Positions 9,517-22,128 of a stretch of DNA of 64,000 nt are shown in pieces. A model generated the notes under the pieces. It was not told the DNA's origin. It saw nothing but the letters and a program-made list of their open reading frames with translations, and ran no database searches. Position numbers and translations under genes: made by a program. Numbering within the stretch: position 1 is the stretch's first letter; every line of letters begins with the position of its first letter. Source of the stretch: Fennellomyces sp. T-0311 (lineage: Eukaryota; Mucoromycota; Mucoromycetes; Mucorales; Lichtheimiaceae); contig JALLLT010000048.1 in NCBI GenBank assembly GCA_025266875.1, forward strand, positions 62,001 to 126,000, read 5' to 3'.

Positions 9517-11122
9517 ATTATCACTACCACTATTACTTAACAAGAAAAACAAAGAGGCTGTTACTCGTTGATCTGTTGCGTGATTGTCTTTATGAACTCA
9601 TTTCTTAGAATGAGATGTGTTGTCTTTCGTTGTGAATGTCGTTAGAAAGTCTTGCTTGTTGAATAAAGTTTTATGGATTTGTTGTTTAGCAGCTCGTCGT
9701 CTGTTTGTTGCACAGCAACGTCTCCAAGTTATCCGCGCACATGCATTACTTTGCTACTTCACGAGAGTGTCCGATTCTCAAGCAATGCACTGCTTAAGTT
9801 GTTAAAGCTATTAAAGAATGGCTAGTATTTGTGCATGTTTCAGAACATCGTACACGAGAGATGTGCTTGCCAATATACATTACTTCCTACATAATTGGTA
9901 AGTCAAGGCCGTTAAAGTTCTAAAGAATTACTCATTCACTGATAGCAGATTGCACGAGCCAGTGATTTGGACAACGAGCACAGGTGGTATTTTCAAAGTT
10001 TCCACTTTTATTGAAGGTAGAGAGATATCATTGTCAAGCTGTGATTGTTACTGATCGCAGCTTGATTTGCATAACAGATCTCAAAGAGAAAGTGTGAGTG
10101 AGATGCGATTGTGCCATGATTACAAATAGACCGTGCCGAACAGTTAAACGAACCAAGTACTGTACCGCAACTTAACTCGCAAAAGCAACCAAGCACTTGT
10201 GATATGTATGCGGAAGACTCTTACGACAAGGATACAGCTGAACGAAGGTGACCAGGTATCTAAAACAGTGGACCAAAGCTTTCTTACTAGTGCAGCAGAC
10301 GAAGGGTCAAGATTATCAAAACCCTAGTATGATCAAGTTCGTTCCTAATATTCAGAGCGACACCCCTCTGAATTGGTTAAGTTTTTTTAGAGGTTTATCA
10401 GGGTTCTGGGCGTAGTATGTAAGTGATCAGAAAGCAAGTTTTCGTATTAATCGCATCGTCTGTATTGGTATGATTAGATAGTTTCAGGGAGATTGAGCGA
10501 CATGAGTTTTAAGGTACTTGAGAATGGCTCGACTGGCATGAAGCATTACGGAATGCATAATATACGTTAATCTTGGATTAAACTTTCCCGGGTGGAATTA
10601 GAAGCGTCAAATTTTACTAAACAGCCAGGTGGCGAGTTATAGGAGCGGTCAAAGCTTTAAGAGGATACGACGATTTGATAAACTAAAAGATCTTTTCATC
10701 ACTTCTTAACGCATCTCGGTACTTGATATGTTGTCAGCCTATCACAACGTACTAAGGCTGTGGATAAGCTTAGTTGCGCCAGCTATCGAAGCGAGAGCAA
10801 CGAAAATGCATGTCTAGAAACTAAATCAGATCGACTTCATTTTGACTTTATAGTTATACATTGATTTTCATAAAGAATTGTCAAAAGTAGCATATCTAGC
10901 GGGATTACAAGAATATGTATTTCATGGGTGATCTTGATTCGCAGCACGTTTGCATATGCATAGCAACATGCTATGATGCCAAACTCAATAATCAATAATT
11001 TTTGGTTACAGTGCAAAAATGTTTTTTATACATCAACAAATTTCTAATGCAAAATTAATACAGCAATACATTATTTGAAAAGAAAGACTATGTTGTCCAC
11101 GACTTGTCCTTTGTACCAGCTT
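9517..11122. other. gene-poor interval
   Basis: No gene, RNA or repeat recognised. Frames are short and unlike known proteins. The 3' end presumably carries the terminator of the deacetylase gene encoded on the other strand. Confidence 0.5.
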
Positions 11123-12152
11123 TTAATGGTATGGGTTAGCACCGATACAGTCAGCAACTGTAGTGAATCTATATCCGCGCTGGCGGACATAGTTGATAAC
11201 CCAAGGAACCAAGGTATCGACGGTTGATTCGTAGACCTGTAAATGATACTTTAAATATATAAATTCTAAAGTATATATTTTTGATTACTTACATCGTGTT
11301 GCAATGAAATGTGGCCGCTGTTGGAAGGTGAGCTCGAGCCGAGGACGCTTTCATACTCCTTTCGTTCCTCAGTCAGACCTTCACCCCTCCAATCATTGGA
11401 ATCGATATCCCACATAACAACTCTATTAACATAACAAAGGTTAACAATGCTTTGAAATTATAATATCCTACTTACGTGTATCCGAGATCACCGAGAATTG
11501 ACAGTGTGTTAGCATTGTAAGCTCCCTCAGGAGGACGCATAACTACAAGAAGTACAAGTTAATATTTTATCGATCATAACGTGATATAATCGACGCTGTG
11601 ACTTACAAGCAGGTCTAATAAACTTTGTTAGCAATCGCAATATAGATGATGTCGAGATATGTAGTCAGTCTACCTTCTACCAATAGCTCTGTTAATAGCA
11701 TCTGAATTCTGGTTCATTTGAGAGCGAACACCGCTTGCGCTAAGTGTATCAAGGTTGATATGGTTGTAGGTGTGGCTGGCAATTTGATGGCCCAAGTCGT
11801 AGGCATGTTTGAGGACATCGGCATAGGTACCACCGCTGGGTGCTGGGTCGGTTAATTTGCTATGGAAGACAAATAATCAATATAAGTTTAAGAAACAGTT
11901 TTCTCATTTGGCTTACTTGTAGTTGTCACCATTGATGAAGAATGTAGCTTTGATATTGTTCTCGGCAAGGGTAGTTGCAAGGTCATAAGAGTAAATATGC
12001 GGACCATCGTCAAAAGTAAGCGCGAATGTTCCAGCTTTGGTGCACTGTCTGATAACACGGGCAGGTGCACGTCGCTCCAAAGGTGCTGCGGATCCGACGC
12101 TACCAAGGAGACTAACAACGGCAGCAGCGATGAGGGCAAAAGATGCTTTCAT
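11123..12152 (-). CDS. secreted polysaccharide (chitin) deacetylase, NodB/CE4
   Basis: Hydrolyses N-acetyl groups of chitin-type polymers in the cell wall, making chitosan, a major Mucorales wall polymer. Exons: 12152-11917, 11859-11674, 11614-11607 (8 nt), 11542-11476, 11422-11293, 11236-11123; 246 residues. Seen: a signal peptide (MKASFALIAAAVVSLLGSVG), motif 1 TFDDGP at residues 46-51 (catalytic base and metal Asp), motif 2 SHTYNH (metal His 108 and 112), motif 3 RPAFMRPPEGAYN, motif 4 WDIDSNDW and motif 5 ISLQHDV. All five NodB motifs are intact, so it should be active. No GPI-anchor or chitin-binding tail. The 8-nt exon supplies part of motif 3. The gene stands alone in a gene-poor region. 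Confidence 0.9.
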
Positions 12153-15100
12153 GGTGGTATTTGAAAAAAGTGTATGTAGTTATGACGAGAGCTGATGAAG
12201 GAGGAAAAAAAATATGTGGTTTGACCTGGGATATTTATAAGCATGTGGAGATTTGAGACCTCCGCACCTCCATTCACAGTCTCCTTGCTTGCTCTACCTG
12301 GACATCATGCACTTAGCCCCTTTAGGCTGTGGCAACGCCTCTCCAAATTTACGCGGGAGCGGCACTTACTATTGTTACTACTCATGCAACTCCTCGAACC
12401 AACCTGCCAAGCGTACATACCGACACACACTTGAACTTTTACGGTAGCTCGCTTACACTTACAACCTTGCCTTTAAACTGTAATGGACAACTTGTTTTTA
12501 CCGCTTTTGGGAAGCTGATGTTTTTAGAAACACTAAATTACATGACTTGGGGCGCACGTCGGTGTTTACCCGCGGTTTGCCTACCTTGATAGCCCGAAAA
12601 TCTTATGAATTTGGAAAAAAAAAGCTCCTGGGTTTTACTGGCAGGATCAATCAGGTACTGAATAAAAAGAGTGTGCACTTACGCCCCAATGTTCTGAAAA
12701 GAACGATTGTCCAGACTTAATTCAGCCCCTTTATACTTCTTCCGTGTTTTGCGCTCTTCAGTATAAACATTTATATGTATCGTTTTCCTTAATAAAATTA
12801 TAAATGGCTCGACGCCTTTTTTCCGTCTATGCATAGAACACCGCGAATTCGTTGTTTTTCTTCTGGCAATATTTAGAAGGTCGCAAATTATACTGCGACG
12901 GCCTTAAAAAGTTTAGTGGATGTTTCTGATGGTCGTAAAACTCTATTTCCAAGTTTTCGCATCGCGTTTGTGGAACGTCCACCATGAAGCCTCGGGATCG
13001 TTTTTGTATTCTCCCCTTAATTTGGACAAGGGTAGATTTTTTTTATTTTATTTTTATCCGATTACTGCAATCGTAGATGCACTCGCATTTCTACACAAAG
13101 TTGATATTAAGCATACAATACTGCAAAGTCAATAAGCCTTGTCATAATACCGTTCAGCCGCGCATAGCCACATACAAATGTTAGTGACCATTATCATGCT
13201 GCACAGGAGGTTTTTTTTATATTTTTTCCCCGTATTTTTGTCGGATTTTATTTTTTTGTTATAGGCAAAATCAGCACAAAGAAACCAGGTGCATTACCTC
13301 CCAGACGCTGCAGGGCCTCAAGCAATTACTCCTAGCGAAATGCGAAATCGGAAAACGCGCACCGTGAAGTTTTCGTTGGCGATGAGGCTGCTACACGTGG
13401 TCATGCAAGACGTTCATCTTCCTAATATTTCACAGCATTGAAACTTTAAAAGCATTTCGCCAGTCCATGTGCGGAGCTATGTCATGGTCTAGGCCAATTT
13501 TACGCATTGACAATTCTCTGGCCTCGAAGTATGCTTTCTATCACGTTATCGTTCTAAAGAAAACTTTAGCGGAAAATACTCACTTTTTGAACTTACGTAT
13601 ACTGCAAAACTGACAACAAAATCTATTCTTGGCAACATAACTGCTACGCGATCAAGTGATGCGGCAATGGTAAGTCACCGGTACATCTTCTTTCCGAAAA
13701 AGCGATGCCACAAAGATCATGCAATATAATGTCATGCATAAAACCAACATCAGACCAAGCTATAAAAAAAAACCTCGGGTAGCTACCAATAATGGTCAAC
13801 GCAGCCTTGCAAAATGCACCTCCTGAAGTTTGATCAGCGTCAAAGGAGTGAAAAGTTGCCCATCAGTGAAAATGGAATATACAGCGGATACCAAAGGTCC
13901 CCAGCGACTGGTTCTTTGACTCGGTCTGGTCCCTCTTTTCTTGGGAAACATATTTTGCATCCCGGAAGCAACGGTGGAAAGTTTCCATGGATGCCATTTC
14001 TCAGGAGCATATCCACATTGAAGAGAAATAAGCTCAAACTTCTACTGTCTCGTGCCATTAGTTCCCATCGAACAACTGGCACTGGGATCTTGCATGCTTT
14101 CGATCTGTTATGGTACCACAAAACTTGCCACCAGACCACAGTCACCGTCCAGGTATCCGATCTGCAAGAATACTAGCAAGCTGCCAACAGAATGTAGAGA
14201 ACAACGTTAAAGCGAAACCATGATTGTGGGCACGGCAACACTACTTCTCTTTATTCTATGAAACACTACGTATCTGCTTCTGCAAGTCAGCTCTATAATA
14301 AGCGCTTAGTAATGTCTCACTTCCTCGGCGCCGGTATTTGCATGATCTCCAGCGCACGGATTTGAGAATCACCGCAACATCCGGTTCTTTTTACGGGATA
14401 TTCTCGCTATGTACTACCGATACCAAAGGAGACCTAAAATTATCCTAAGAGACACAGCTCCTCCAAATATAGGAGAGAAACGAAAGGAATAGGCGCACAG
14501 AAGCAGACATAAAAACATATTATTAGCTAATAATGACGACACTTTTTTATATTTAACTTTAACGTTGCTTGTCAGCCATCGCCTTTATGTGCTCCATAAT
14601 GAGCGGAATACCTAAGGATAAAGCTCACTTTCCCCGAAGTTCCTCCGTTCCGGTGCGATAATTATAGCCAAGTCTCCCGACATTCAAAACAAAAGTTTTG
14701 TTTTTATGATCTTTTTATAGGGACAAGAACGAGATATTTTTGTAATATTAAATGTCTTTCCAATTCTAGGACAAGTTGCTATAGGATATTATTACGCCAG
14801 GTTTGTTTTTACCATTGTCGCACAAACTTGCTTTTAGCGTTAGATATCTTGGCATACATAGAACATTTTTCGGGAAGTTCCTATTGATATTCCCATAGGT
14901 GCACTTTTCCAATATTTGACAGGTATGGCGGAAACAATGGAGGCAACGGAAATGTAGCTGACAACTAAAATGGCTCCGATACATGAAACATGCCAGTATT
15001 CCGAGCTTTCCGGAAGGAACAGGAACATTATTCAAGCAGCTTCGTATGTACGTAACAGCAAGCTTCACTTGACGGCAGATACATTCTACTATCTGTTATA

Positions 15101-17013
15101 GCCCACCCGATAACGCAAGGATCTGGAAGCCGAGCAATGTAGTATCAAATAAGGTAATTCTATGGACAAAGAGAATTACATAGATACATTTCTGGGCTAC
15201 TCGGCTAAGGCTTCATTGTCGGCCATCAAAGGAAGAAAAGCTTTTCAATGAGCGATGAATGCATATAAAAAGACCCGGAGGCTTTTCGCTAACATGTTTG
15301 TTATTGGAAGTGGCATATTGACATTGAGACGGCTTTGACGGATGTCAATAATAGGGCTTCATCGATAAAAAAAACTCACGGAGCCTGTGCTTCATGCAGC
15401 CATTTAAAGTTATGATTGGTTCCCTTCCCAGAGTGCACGGAAGAACCGCAACTCAACCTTTTCGCGATCTTTCTCCGTTTCGCTGTTACCCACGCCATTA
15501 TGCTTCTAAAAGGTAGCACTGCTGATCATGCACGGAATTTCTTTGTGTTAAAGTGTCAATCACGTGCCCATGTCGCTTTTATACGCTTCCTGTTTGTGTA
15601 TTTGAAGCAATAAGCAGACAATTGAATACTCATTGCGCCTCGGAAGGTTTATGAAACATTTTTACTTTTTAGGAAGTTTTTTTTTTGCTTGCCTTTACAC
15701 ACCGATCATATAGGCTAAGCCCACTATTCCGGTGACAGCTTTGTGTGTTTGATTAGCCGATAAAGTACTGTCTTGGCTAACTGCGCCTTATGTTAGACTT
15801 GTACGACACGCTTGCTATCATGATTTATGATGCGTGGACTGGATCAAGCACACGTCGGATCATGTGCTGCTATGCCACGCTAAACCCTTTCTACAGTGTC
15901 GCACACAAGCAGCTGCACATGTTTGTTGACGATGGAAAAAACACTCTCTGAACGCTTTTGGCAAACGATCTTCTTTTATCTCGGCATTCCCACAGATATG
16001 TTTATGGCGACAACAGCTCCCCGCAAACCTGATTGTTCCTGAAATCCAAGATTAAAAGGTCCCCGTAAATGAGAAGGGATCTCGGTATATCAACATTCTA
16101 TAGACGCAGCAATAAGAGAAAGAATATTCTCATTTCACCGTTGCACATACGATTTAGACCAAGAAAGTCAATATTTCACATATATAAACGTCGCGCAAAC
16201 GAGTCGTACCACGTATCCCGTCCAAGGACAGCACTTCTACGGTGTAAAATGATGAAGTAGTGTCACTCGCTCAGAATTCAAGCTGTTGCTAAAATCAATG
16301 TCGATTCCCAGACATAATCGTGTCACTTATAGTGCTGCAGGTCAAATCTGTCATGTAATGCTCATCACCATAACCCTAAAGTAGTTTAGCATTGGCTGCT
16401 ATATATTATCACATGAAATTTTCTTTTTTGCTGCAGCATAACTACGTAGCATGACGACGAGCAAACAAAATAGCACACTAAAACATGTATTACTTAATTA
16501 TGGCTTATATGAGCATTTTTAGGAGAAGAAAATTACAATATAACTTGCAGTATACTCCATCTCAAAAGTGGGTAATCTACCTTGTATTATAAACACAACG
16601 GAATCACATAAAATTGCATATTGTCAAGTATTACCCAACTTCCCATATGGCGACAAGATAATAGTACCGCATGTTTTGAAAGTTATCTAATGGTTTAGCA
16701 GTTGCAAATTATAACTCCCAGTAGGTTACTAATTATCCAGAAGCGGCTTATGTATTAAAAATTTTAAAAACAAGATAACAACAGGGTTACACGACTGTGT
16801 TTTGCATGTCGCTTTATACGTGTTGATATTTAAATTTAACACCATCCTTCGGGAACCTTTACCGATTATTGAACCACACTCATCGGATATATATGCACAT
16901 TAATAATCCTGAGAGTTTGAAGCAAATACTATTGCATGTTTTCTTTTCATGTTATCTGTCATTATTTCGGCACCACCGAAGTATAAACAGCTGTTTAAGG
17001 TTATTTATAAATT
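12153..17013. other. long gene-poor interval
   Basis: Almost 5 kb without a gene I can defend. Longer frames at 13814-14176 (plus), 13840-14145 (minus) and 14766-15068 (minus) overlap one another or shift frame and show no family motif. Several T- or A-rich tracts (around 13030 and 13210) but no clear terminal repeats. Could contain decayed genes or transposon relics beyond recognition by eye. Confidence 0.45.
12232..12240 (-). promoter_or_regulatory. TATA box of the deacetylase gene
   Basis: Read on the minus strand this is TTATAAATAT, about 80 bases upstream of the deacetylase ATG, a usual distance for a fungal TATA promoter. Confidence 0.5.
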
Positions 17014-18794
17014 TCAGTATATTGTACACAGTCCAGCAACAGTGATTCCTTTTGCCTTTGCCATTTTAGCTATGATATACGCTTCTGCAGCATTCTCATG
17101 ACACCAGCGCTTTACCGTCGATTTGTTAATTTGAATATATCTGATGGATATTGAATGGTGCAGTAGATATCTAAGTCCAGCGACAGGAATGGTATCGCTA
17201 TCCTCTTTATCCTTAAAGGTTATTGATATTGATTTGAGAAACGTCATCTGTGATATCGCTTGAAGCAAAAGATCAAGGTTGTCATCAATAGTGGCATGTA
17301 GGCCTTCGATTTTCATTTTTTCCGTCGACGGATTCATCGACGCATAACTTGATAACAGGCGCGGTGTAACCTCATCTTGGTGATATAGACGAAGTTCTCG
17401 GATGGTTCCGATCGATGACAGTCGTGTTAGGCATGTGTCAGTGATGCCGTCACTCCTAGTTATGGTGATAATCTTAATTGTAGGACGAGATACTTGTCGG
17501 TTGAGAAAGACTTGAAAGGCTGCATTGTCAGCTTTTGCAAGTGAAATACGGGTTAACTCAAGGAGTTGCAGCTTGTCGGCATTTTTCAATGCATAAAAAA
17601 TTGGGGCGAGGCCTTCAAAGTATTCGACTTTTAGTCGTTCAAGGTTCGGGCTAAGGTTGATAATACAGGCCATCAACGGTGAGTAGTCACAATCACCGTT
17701 TTCCCGGAAACGGTTATCGAAGCAGTGGATGGTATGCAAGTTGCTGAAAATGACAGAAGGGTGGCCACCGATCGGAATATGTGGATGCTCTTCGCTTTCT
17801 GATACATTGATCCTAAAGTCTTGCAGCGTCGCACAGTTTGCTTCCATGTATGCTCGAGCCTCGTTTATACTGTACGGATATGTCGCAAGTCCCTCAGCGG
17901 GACTAATGTAGAAGTGACGCAACCCCCTGGCAGTGTTAGTTGACTCGGCATCGGCAGGTAATTCTTGGTTCATAAAGCTGTACATATTGTAACAAAGTGC
18001 CGAAAGATTGGGACAAACTCGACGTATCATTGGGAGAAATGATGTTTCACAACATTGATCAACAAGCAAGCTGCGTAGCTTTGGGCATTGTTGAAGTATT
18101 TGTTGAAGCGACCCGTAGATAATGCGTCGATATCGCAATTCCAAGCGAACGATATTAGTAGGCTGATTTAGTGGTTCGGAACAGTTTAGCCACCCGTCAG
18201 CCTCACAGGAAAGGTGTGTAAGATTTGGACATGTCGAAAGTACGTTTGACACGGACAACGCATGGCTAGACGACTGGCTATGATAATCTTTGACTTTGAG
18301 GTGGGTCAACATGCAACTCGCAGATAGGCGGGGTAACCTCAAAGAATCTGAGCCTAGTATATCCACAGTAGTTCCTACACATACGGTATTATAAGACGAG
18401 GGTCGTCATTGGACGTCCTTTAACCTTTCAACAAACCTTCCAGACTGAGTGACTTTAGCGATGAAAATCCTCCGGCGTCCAAACAGCTTAGACATCGAAA
18501 AAGAATATCTAGGGGTATCGAAGCAAGCCCCAATTCTTGGACTTTATCCATAAATGCTGGAATCGCAAAAGAAACAACAGCTATATCATGGGCATCGTGG
18601 TCTAGTCGTACTACCCGCCAGATGGATGAATTAAAGATTCGCATTTGCCATGTTCTGGACACCATCAGACAAGACCAAATCGAAGACCAATCGTGTTCCG
18701 AGCCGATCAGATGGAGAAGAATCTGGGTTACAAGCTCAGATGGAAGATTCGCAATAACGTCGACAAAGATTTCCGGAGCATTGGTGTTTGTCAT
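17014..18794 (-). CDS. F-box/LRR-like protein, paralogue 1
   Basis: Probable substrate-recognition subunit of an SCF ubiquitin ligase; target unknown. Exons 18794-18425 and 18374-17014; 576 residues. The N-terminus has an F-box-like segment (IANLPSELVTQILLHLIGSE, then a WSSIWSCLMVSRTW stretch and an IWRVVRL end). The rest is a chain of irregular leucine-rich repeats of the CPNLTHLSCEA / CPKLRSLLV / SPNLERLKV type. The single intron falls soon after the LSLEGLL repeat. The same layout, intron position and motifs recur in the gene at 20142-21932, so the two arose by tandem duplication. Such fast-evolving F-box/LRR families are common in Mucorales genomes. Confidence 0.82.
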
Positions 18795-20141
18795 GAAGAT
18801 TTGAACGAGGAAGCTCTTAGCACCGCAGTCGCGTTACTGAGATAGCTGCTTCAGTGCGCGTTTAAAATATGTGTGACACATAGAGATATAATGGCACTGT
18901 GTGAGAAACATGCTATTGAGGCTTGGTCTAAATGAAACAGCATACTTTATTGGCGGAAGATGACCATGGGACTCACATCCGATCTTAAGCGTGGTATCTT
19001 GCAAAGGGCGGAGACCCTGTCTTGCTGGTTTTTGACATCGGTGTCTAGATCAGTACAGCATTTCTCCCCCACAATCATGATTTATCTCCTTATACTTTGT
19101 GAGTAGAGTGCTTTGCAGCCAAAAAATCTTTCTGTAAGTATCCTGCGTACCGAGAACCCGACTTAAATAATCTATTACGTAGGTAATAGAAGAAGTGGTA
19201 GTAGTTAAAGCAGAATATGGCAGTTACGGTTTGAAGCGCATGTTATCATACGTGATAAGGCAAGCAATACACACAGTGTCTTTATTTACGAACAAGTATC
19301 CACTAGCTTAAACAGCTGAGAAGACTCAAATACCATACCGTGTCGTCAGTATCCTACTTCCAGTTTTCAATAACTTGCTTATCATGCAGCTGTTGCCGCG
19401 ATACTGTGTGTTGAATGAACGTACGTAGTCGTACCAGCATTTATTTATGACACGATGTCCTTTCTGTTGTGATATATCATCGGTACTTCCATTTCGCTTG
19501 AAGATCTTTTATCAATGAAGCAGTTTATCAATGAGTCACGGGATAAATTTTACCAATAGCCTGGGATAAATATGCAGCTTGGCCAAAGCATATTTGTTCC
19601 ATGGACTTTTTCGTAACAATGAGCTGTATGCACTTTATGTCAAACCTACACTATATCGATCTTATATGTAACGTTTCTAGTGACAAAAACGTCCACAACA
19701 TCTTTCAAGGTTCCTTGGAACACGAAGTAAGTCGTGGTTCGGTATTAATACATGATGTTGCGTTGCTGAGAAAAGCTGTACTTTTCAGTTTTTTTTTTGT
19801 AGAGGGTCTTTCCTTCGCCGTTGTTGTCCTGGCGGTAGGGCAATATACCATCCCAAAAAGTGATGTGTCTTGCCACGACATAGGTGCCAACATGGTTGGT
19901 GGCCAAGGTTGGTGTGGCCTTTGGGTAAAAGCATCAACCACTCTTACTTTGAAGGTGACGTTAAAGAAGCTTTGGAGAGTATGGTACTTATTGAAGAACA
20001 TTTTTCCGCTGTATGCAACGCTACTTTTCTATATCTGATCATCTGTTCTATTTGCTTACGGTTAGTTGGTATAAAGTATACTTTTTGATTTTCTATTACT
20101 GAAATCAAAGATATTTCTAGCACTTAAACGGATGGGGTCGA
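18795..20141. other. spacer between the F-box/LRR paralogues
   Basis: About 1.3 kb containing the promoter of paralogue 1 and the 3' end of paralogue 2. A 145-codon plus frame at 19601-20038 is opposed by a 98-codon minus frame over the same bases and neither resembles a family. No repeats noticed. Confidence 0.5.
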
Positions 20142-21932
20142 TTAGATATGTAGTAGCGTTGTTTCAGCGGTAAGATGTTCTTCAACACAGATACTTTGCA
20201 ATCCGACAACAGTGACTCCTTTGGACTGTGCCTTGAGAGTGAGTTCTTGGGCCTCTGCGGGATTTTCTTGGCACCAGGACTTGACCGCAACTTCGTCAAC
20301 TCGGATATGACTGATGGACTTTGACTGGTGCAATAGGTAGTCCAGTCCATCACGAGGAATCGCAGCCTTTTCCTTGTTACCGCCCGAAGTTATGGATACG
20401 GTTTCAAGACATTCCATCGCAGCCACCGCCTGAAGAACGGTATCAAGATCCATGCTGCTACGAATACACAATTCTTCAACATGCAAAACTTTGGTTGTGG
20501 GGCGCATCGATGCGTAAATGGATAATCCGCGCGGCACAACGTTATCTTGACGATATAAACCGAGCATTTGGATGCTTTTGATGGGAGCCAGCTGGGCAAG
20601 GTGCAAGTCTGTAAAGTGCTTGCAGGCCCGGATGGTGATGTTCTGGATGGTGGGACGAGTTGCTTGTCGATCGGTGAATGCCCGATACGATGCATTGGGA
20701 TCTGAAAATACTACATCATCCAGGTCAAGGTCCCGGAGTTTGCTGTTTGCCAATGCATCAAAGACCGGGTCCATGCCTTCGAGACAGTCGATTTTCAGAT
20801 GTTCCAGGTTGGGGCACAAGTTTATTATTTCTGCCAACAATGGCGTAAAGGCAGCTTCGTTGTCTTCGCGATAATGCATGTCGTAAAAATGGACCCTGCG
20901 CAAGTTACTGAAAACGCCAATGGAGCTGTCAAAGAAAGGAGTAGGTTGGACTTGTCCGTCGTCAGGAATGTTGATTCTTAGGTCTTGCAGAGTGGCCCGG
21001 TTGGCGCCAATATATGACAGAGCCTCGTTGATATTGAACGTAAATGTCACAAAGGCCGAGACGTGGCTAACATAGAAATGGCGTAGACCTGTGCCGTCAC
21101 CCAAGTCCGGAGGTAATGCGGAACCAGCAAAGTTGAACATATTGTAATAAAGCGCCGAAAGTAGAGGACAAGACTGGCGTATGATCGCGATCAGATCATC
21201 GTCGTAGCATTTTTGGACGAGCAGGCTGCGTAGTTTGGGGCATCGTTGGAGTAATCGGTAAAGGGGCTGTCCGGGAACCCGTCGATATCGCAACTCCAAA
21301 TGAACAATATTCGTAGGTTGTTGTGGCAACGGCGCCAAGGTATCATGCAAATCTCCGTCGCTCTCACAAGCAAGGTGGGTGAGGCTATTGCATTGGGAGA
21401 GCACGGTAAATATTGAAAGTGGGGTGTCAGGCCCTTGATCACCAGAATCGATGATGGTGAGGTGCGTCAGTGTCCGGTTCGCGGAAAGGCATGGTCGTAT
21501 ATCAAGTGAAAACTGGTGGAACATGTCTGTCGTGGGACCTGTTTGCGTTCAGGTTAGGACAGCTCAAGATACACGACAAACGAAACCTTCTAGACAAAGT
21601 GATCGTAATGATGAAAATCCGCCAGCGCTCAAACAGGCCAGACATTGAGAGAGAACACCGTGGGGTACGGACGCAAGGCTCAAGTCTTGGACTTTATCCA
21701 TAAACACAGGAATAGCGGCAGATACAACGGCGGTATCGTAGCTGTCACTGTCAAGTCTTACAGTATGCCAAATGGTCGAGTTCAAGATTCGCGAGCGCCA
21801 GGCGTTGGACACCATCAGACATGACCCAATGGAGGACCAATCTTGGTCTGAACCGAGCAAATCGAAAAGGATCTGGGATGAGAGTTCGGAGGGGAGATTC
21901 GTAAAGGCATCGACAGGAACATTGGTGATCAT
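20142..21932 (-). CDS. F-box/LRR-like protein, paralogue 2
   Basis: Probable SCF adaptor like its neighbour. Exons 21932-21575 and 21538-20142 with a 36-nt intron (donor GTGTAT, CCTAAC branch, AG acceptor); 584 residues. F-box-like start (FTNLPSELSSQILFDLLGSD, SCLMVSNAWRSRILNSTIW) followed by LRRs (NRTLTHLTI, CNSLTHLACES, CPKLRSLLVQKC, CPNLEHLKIDCLEG). It matches paralogue 1 across the whole length, including the segment PTNIVHLELRYRR. The C-terminus runs about 10 residues past the shared GVTVVGLQSI ending. Same strand and spacing suggest an old tandem duplication. Confidence 0.82.
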
Positions 21933-22128
21933 GAGAAGAAAAGGGCATGAGGCGGTTACACTCGTCAGCCATGTGTGTGTAACAAGTCAACGAAGGCTAC
22001 GAGACGTGGGCAAAGAGAAAGGAAATATATGTGATTATTTGGGGATTCCATCATGAACAGATCTACAGTTCTTTCAAAGAAAACATCATGATGAAAGGAG
22101 GGGGGTCTAGATGCTAGTTTAGTGTTGT

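Noticed and set aside
12243..12589. Three overlapping plus-strand ORFs upstream of the deacetylase
   Set aside because: All three frames are open over the same promoter DNA, the mark of chance rather than coding.
13814..14176. 120-codon plus-strand ORF and its opposing 101-codon minus ORF
   Set aside because: Both strands are open over the same bases, neither has family motifs, and no splice context supports either.
19601..20038. 145-codon ORF between the F-box/LRR paralogues
   Set aside because: Composition is not protein-like, the opposite strand is open too, and no motif is seen.
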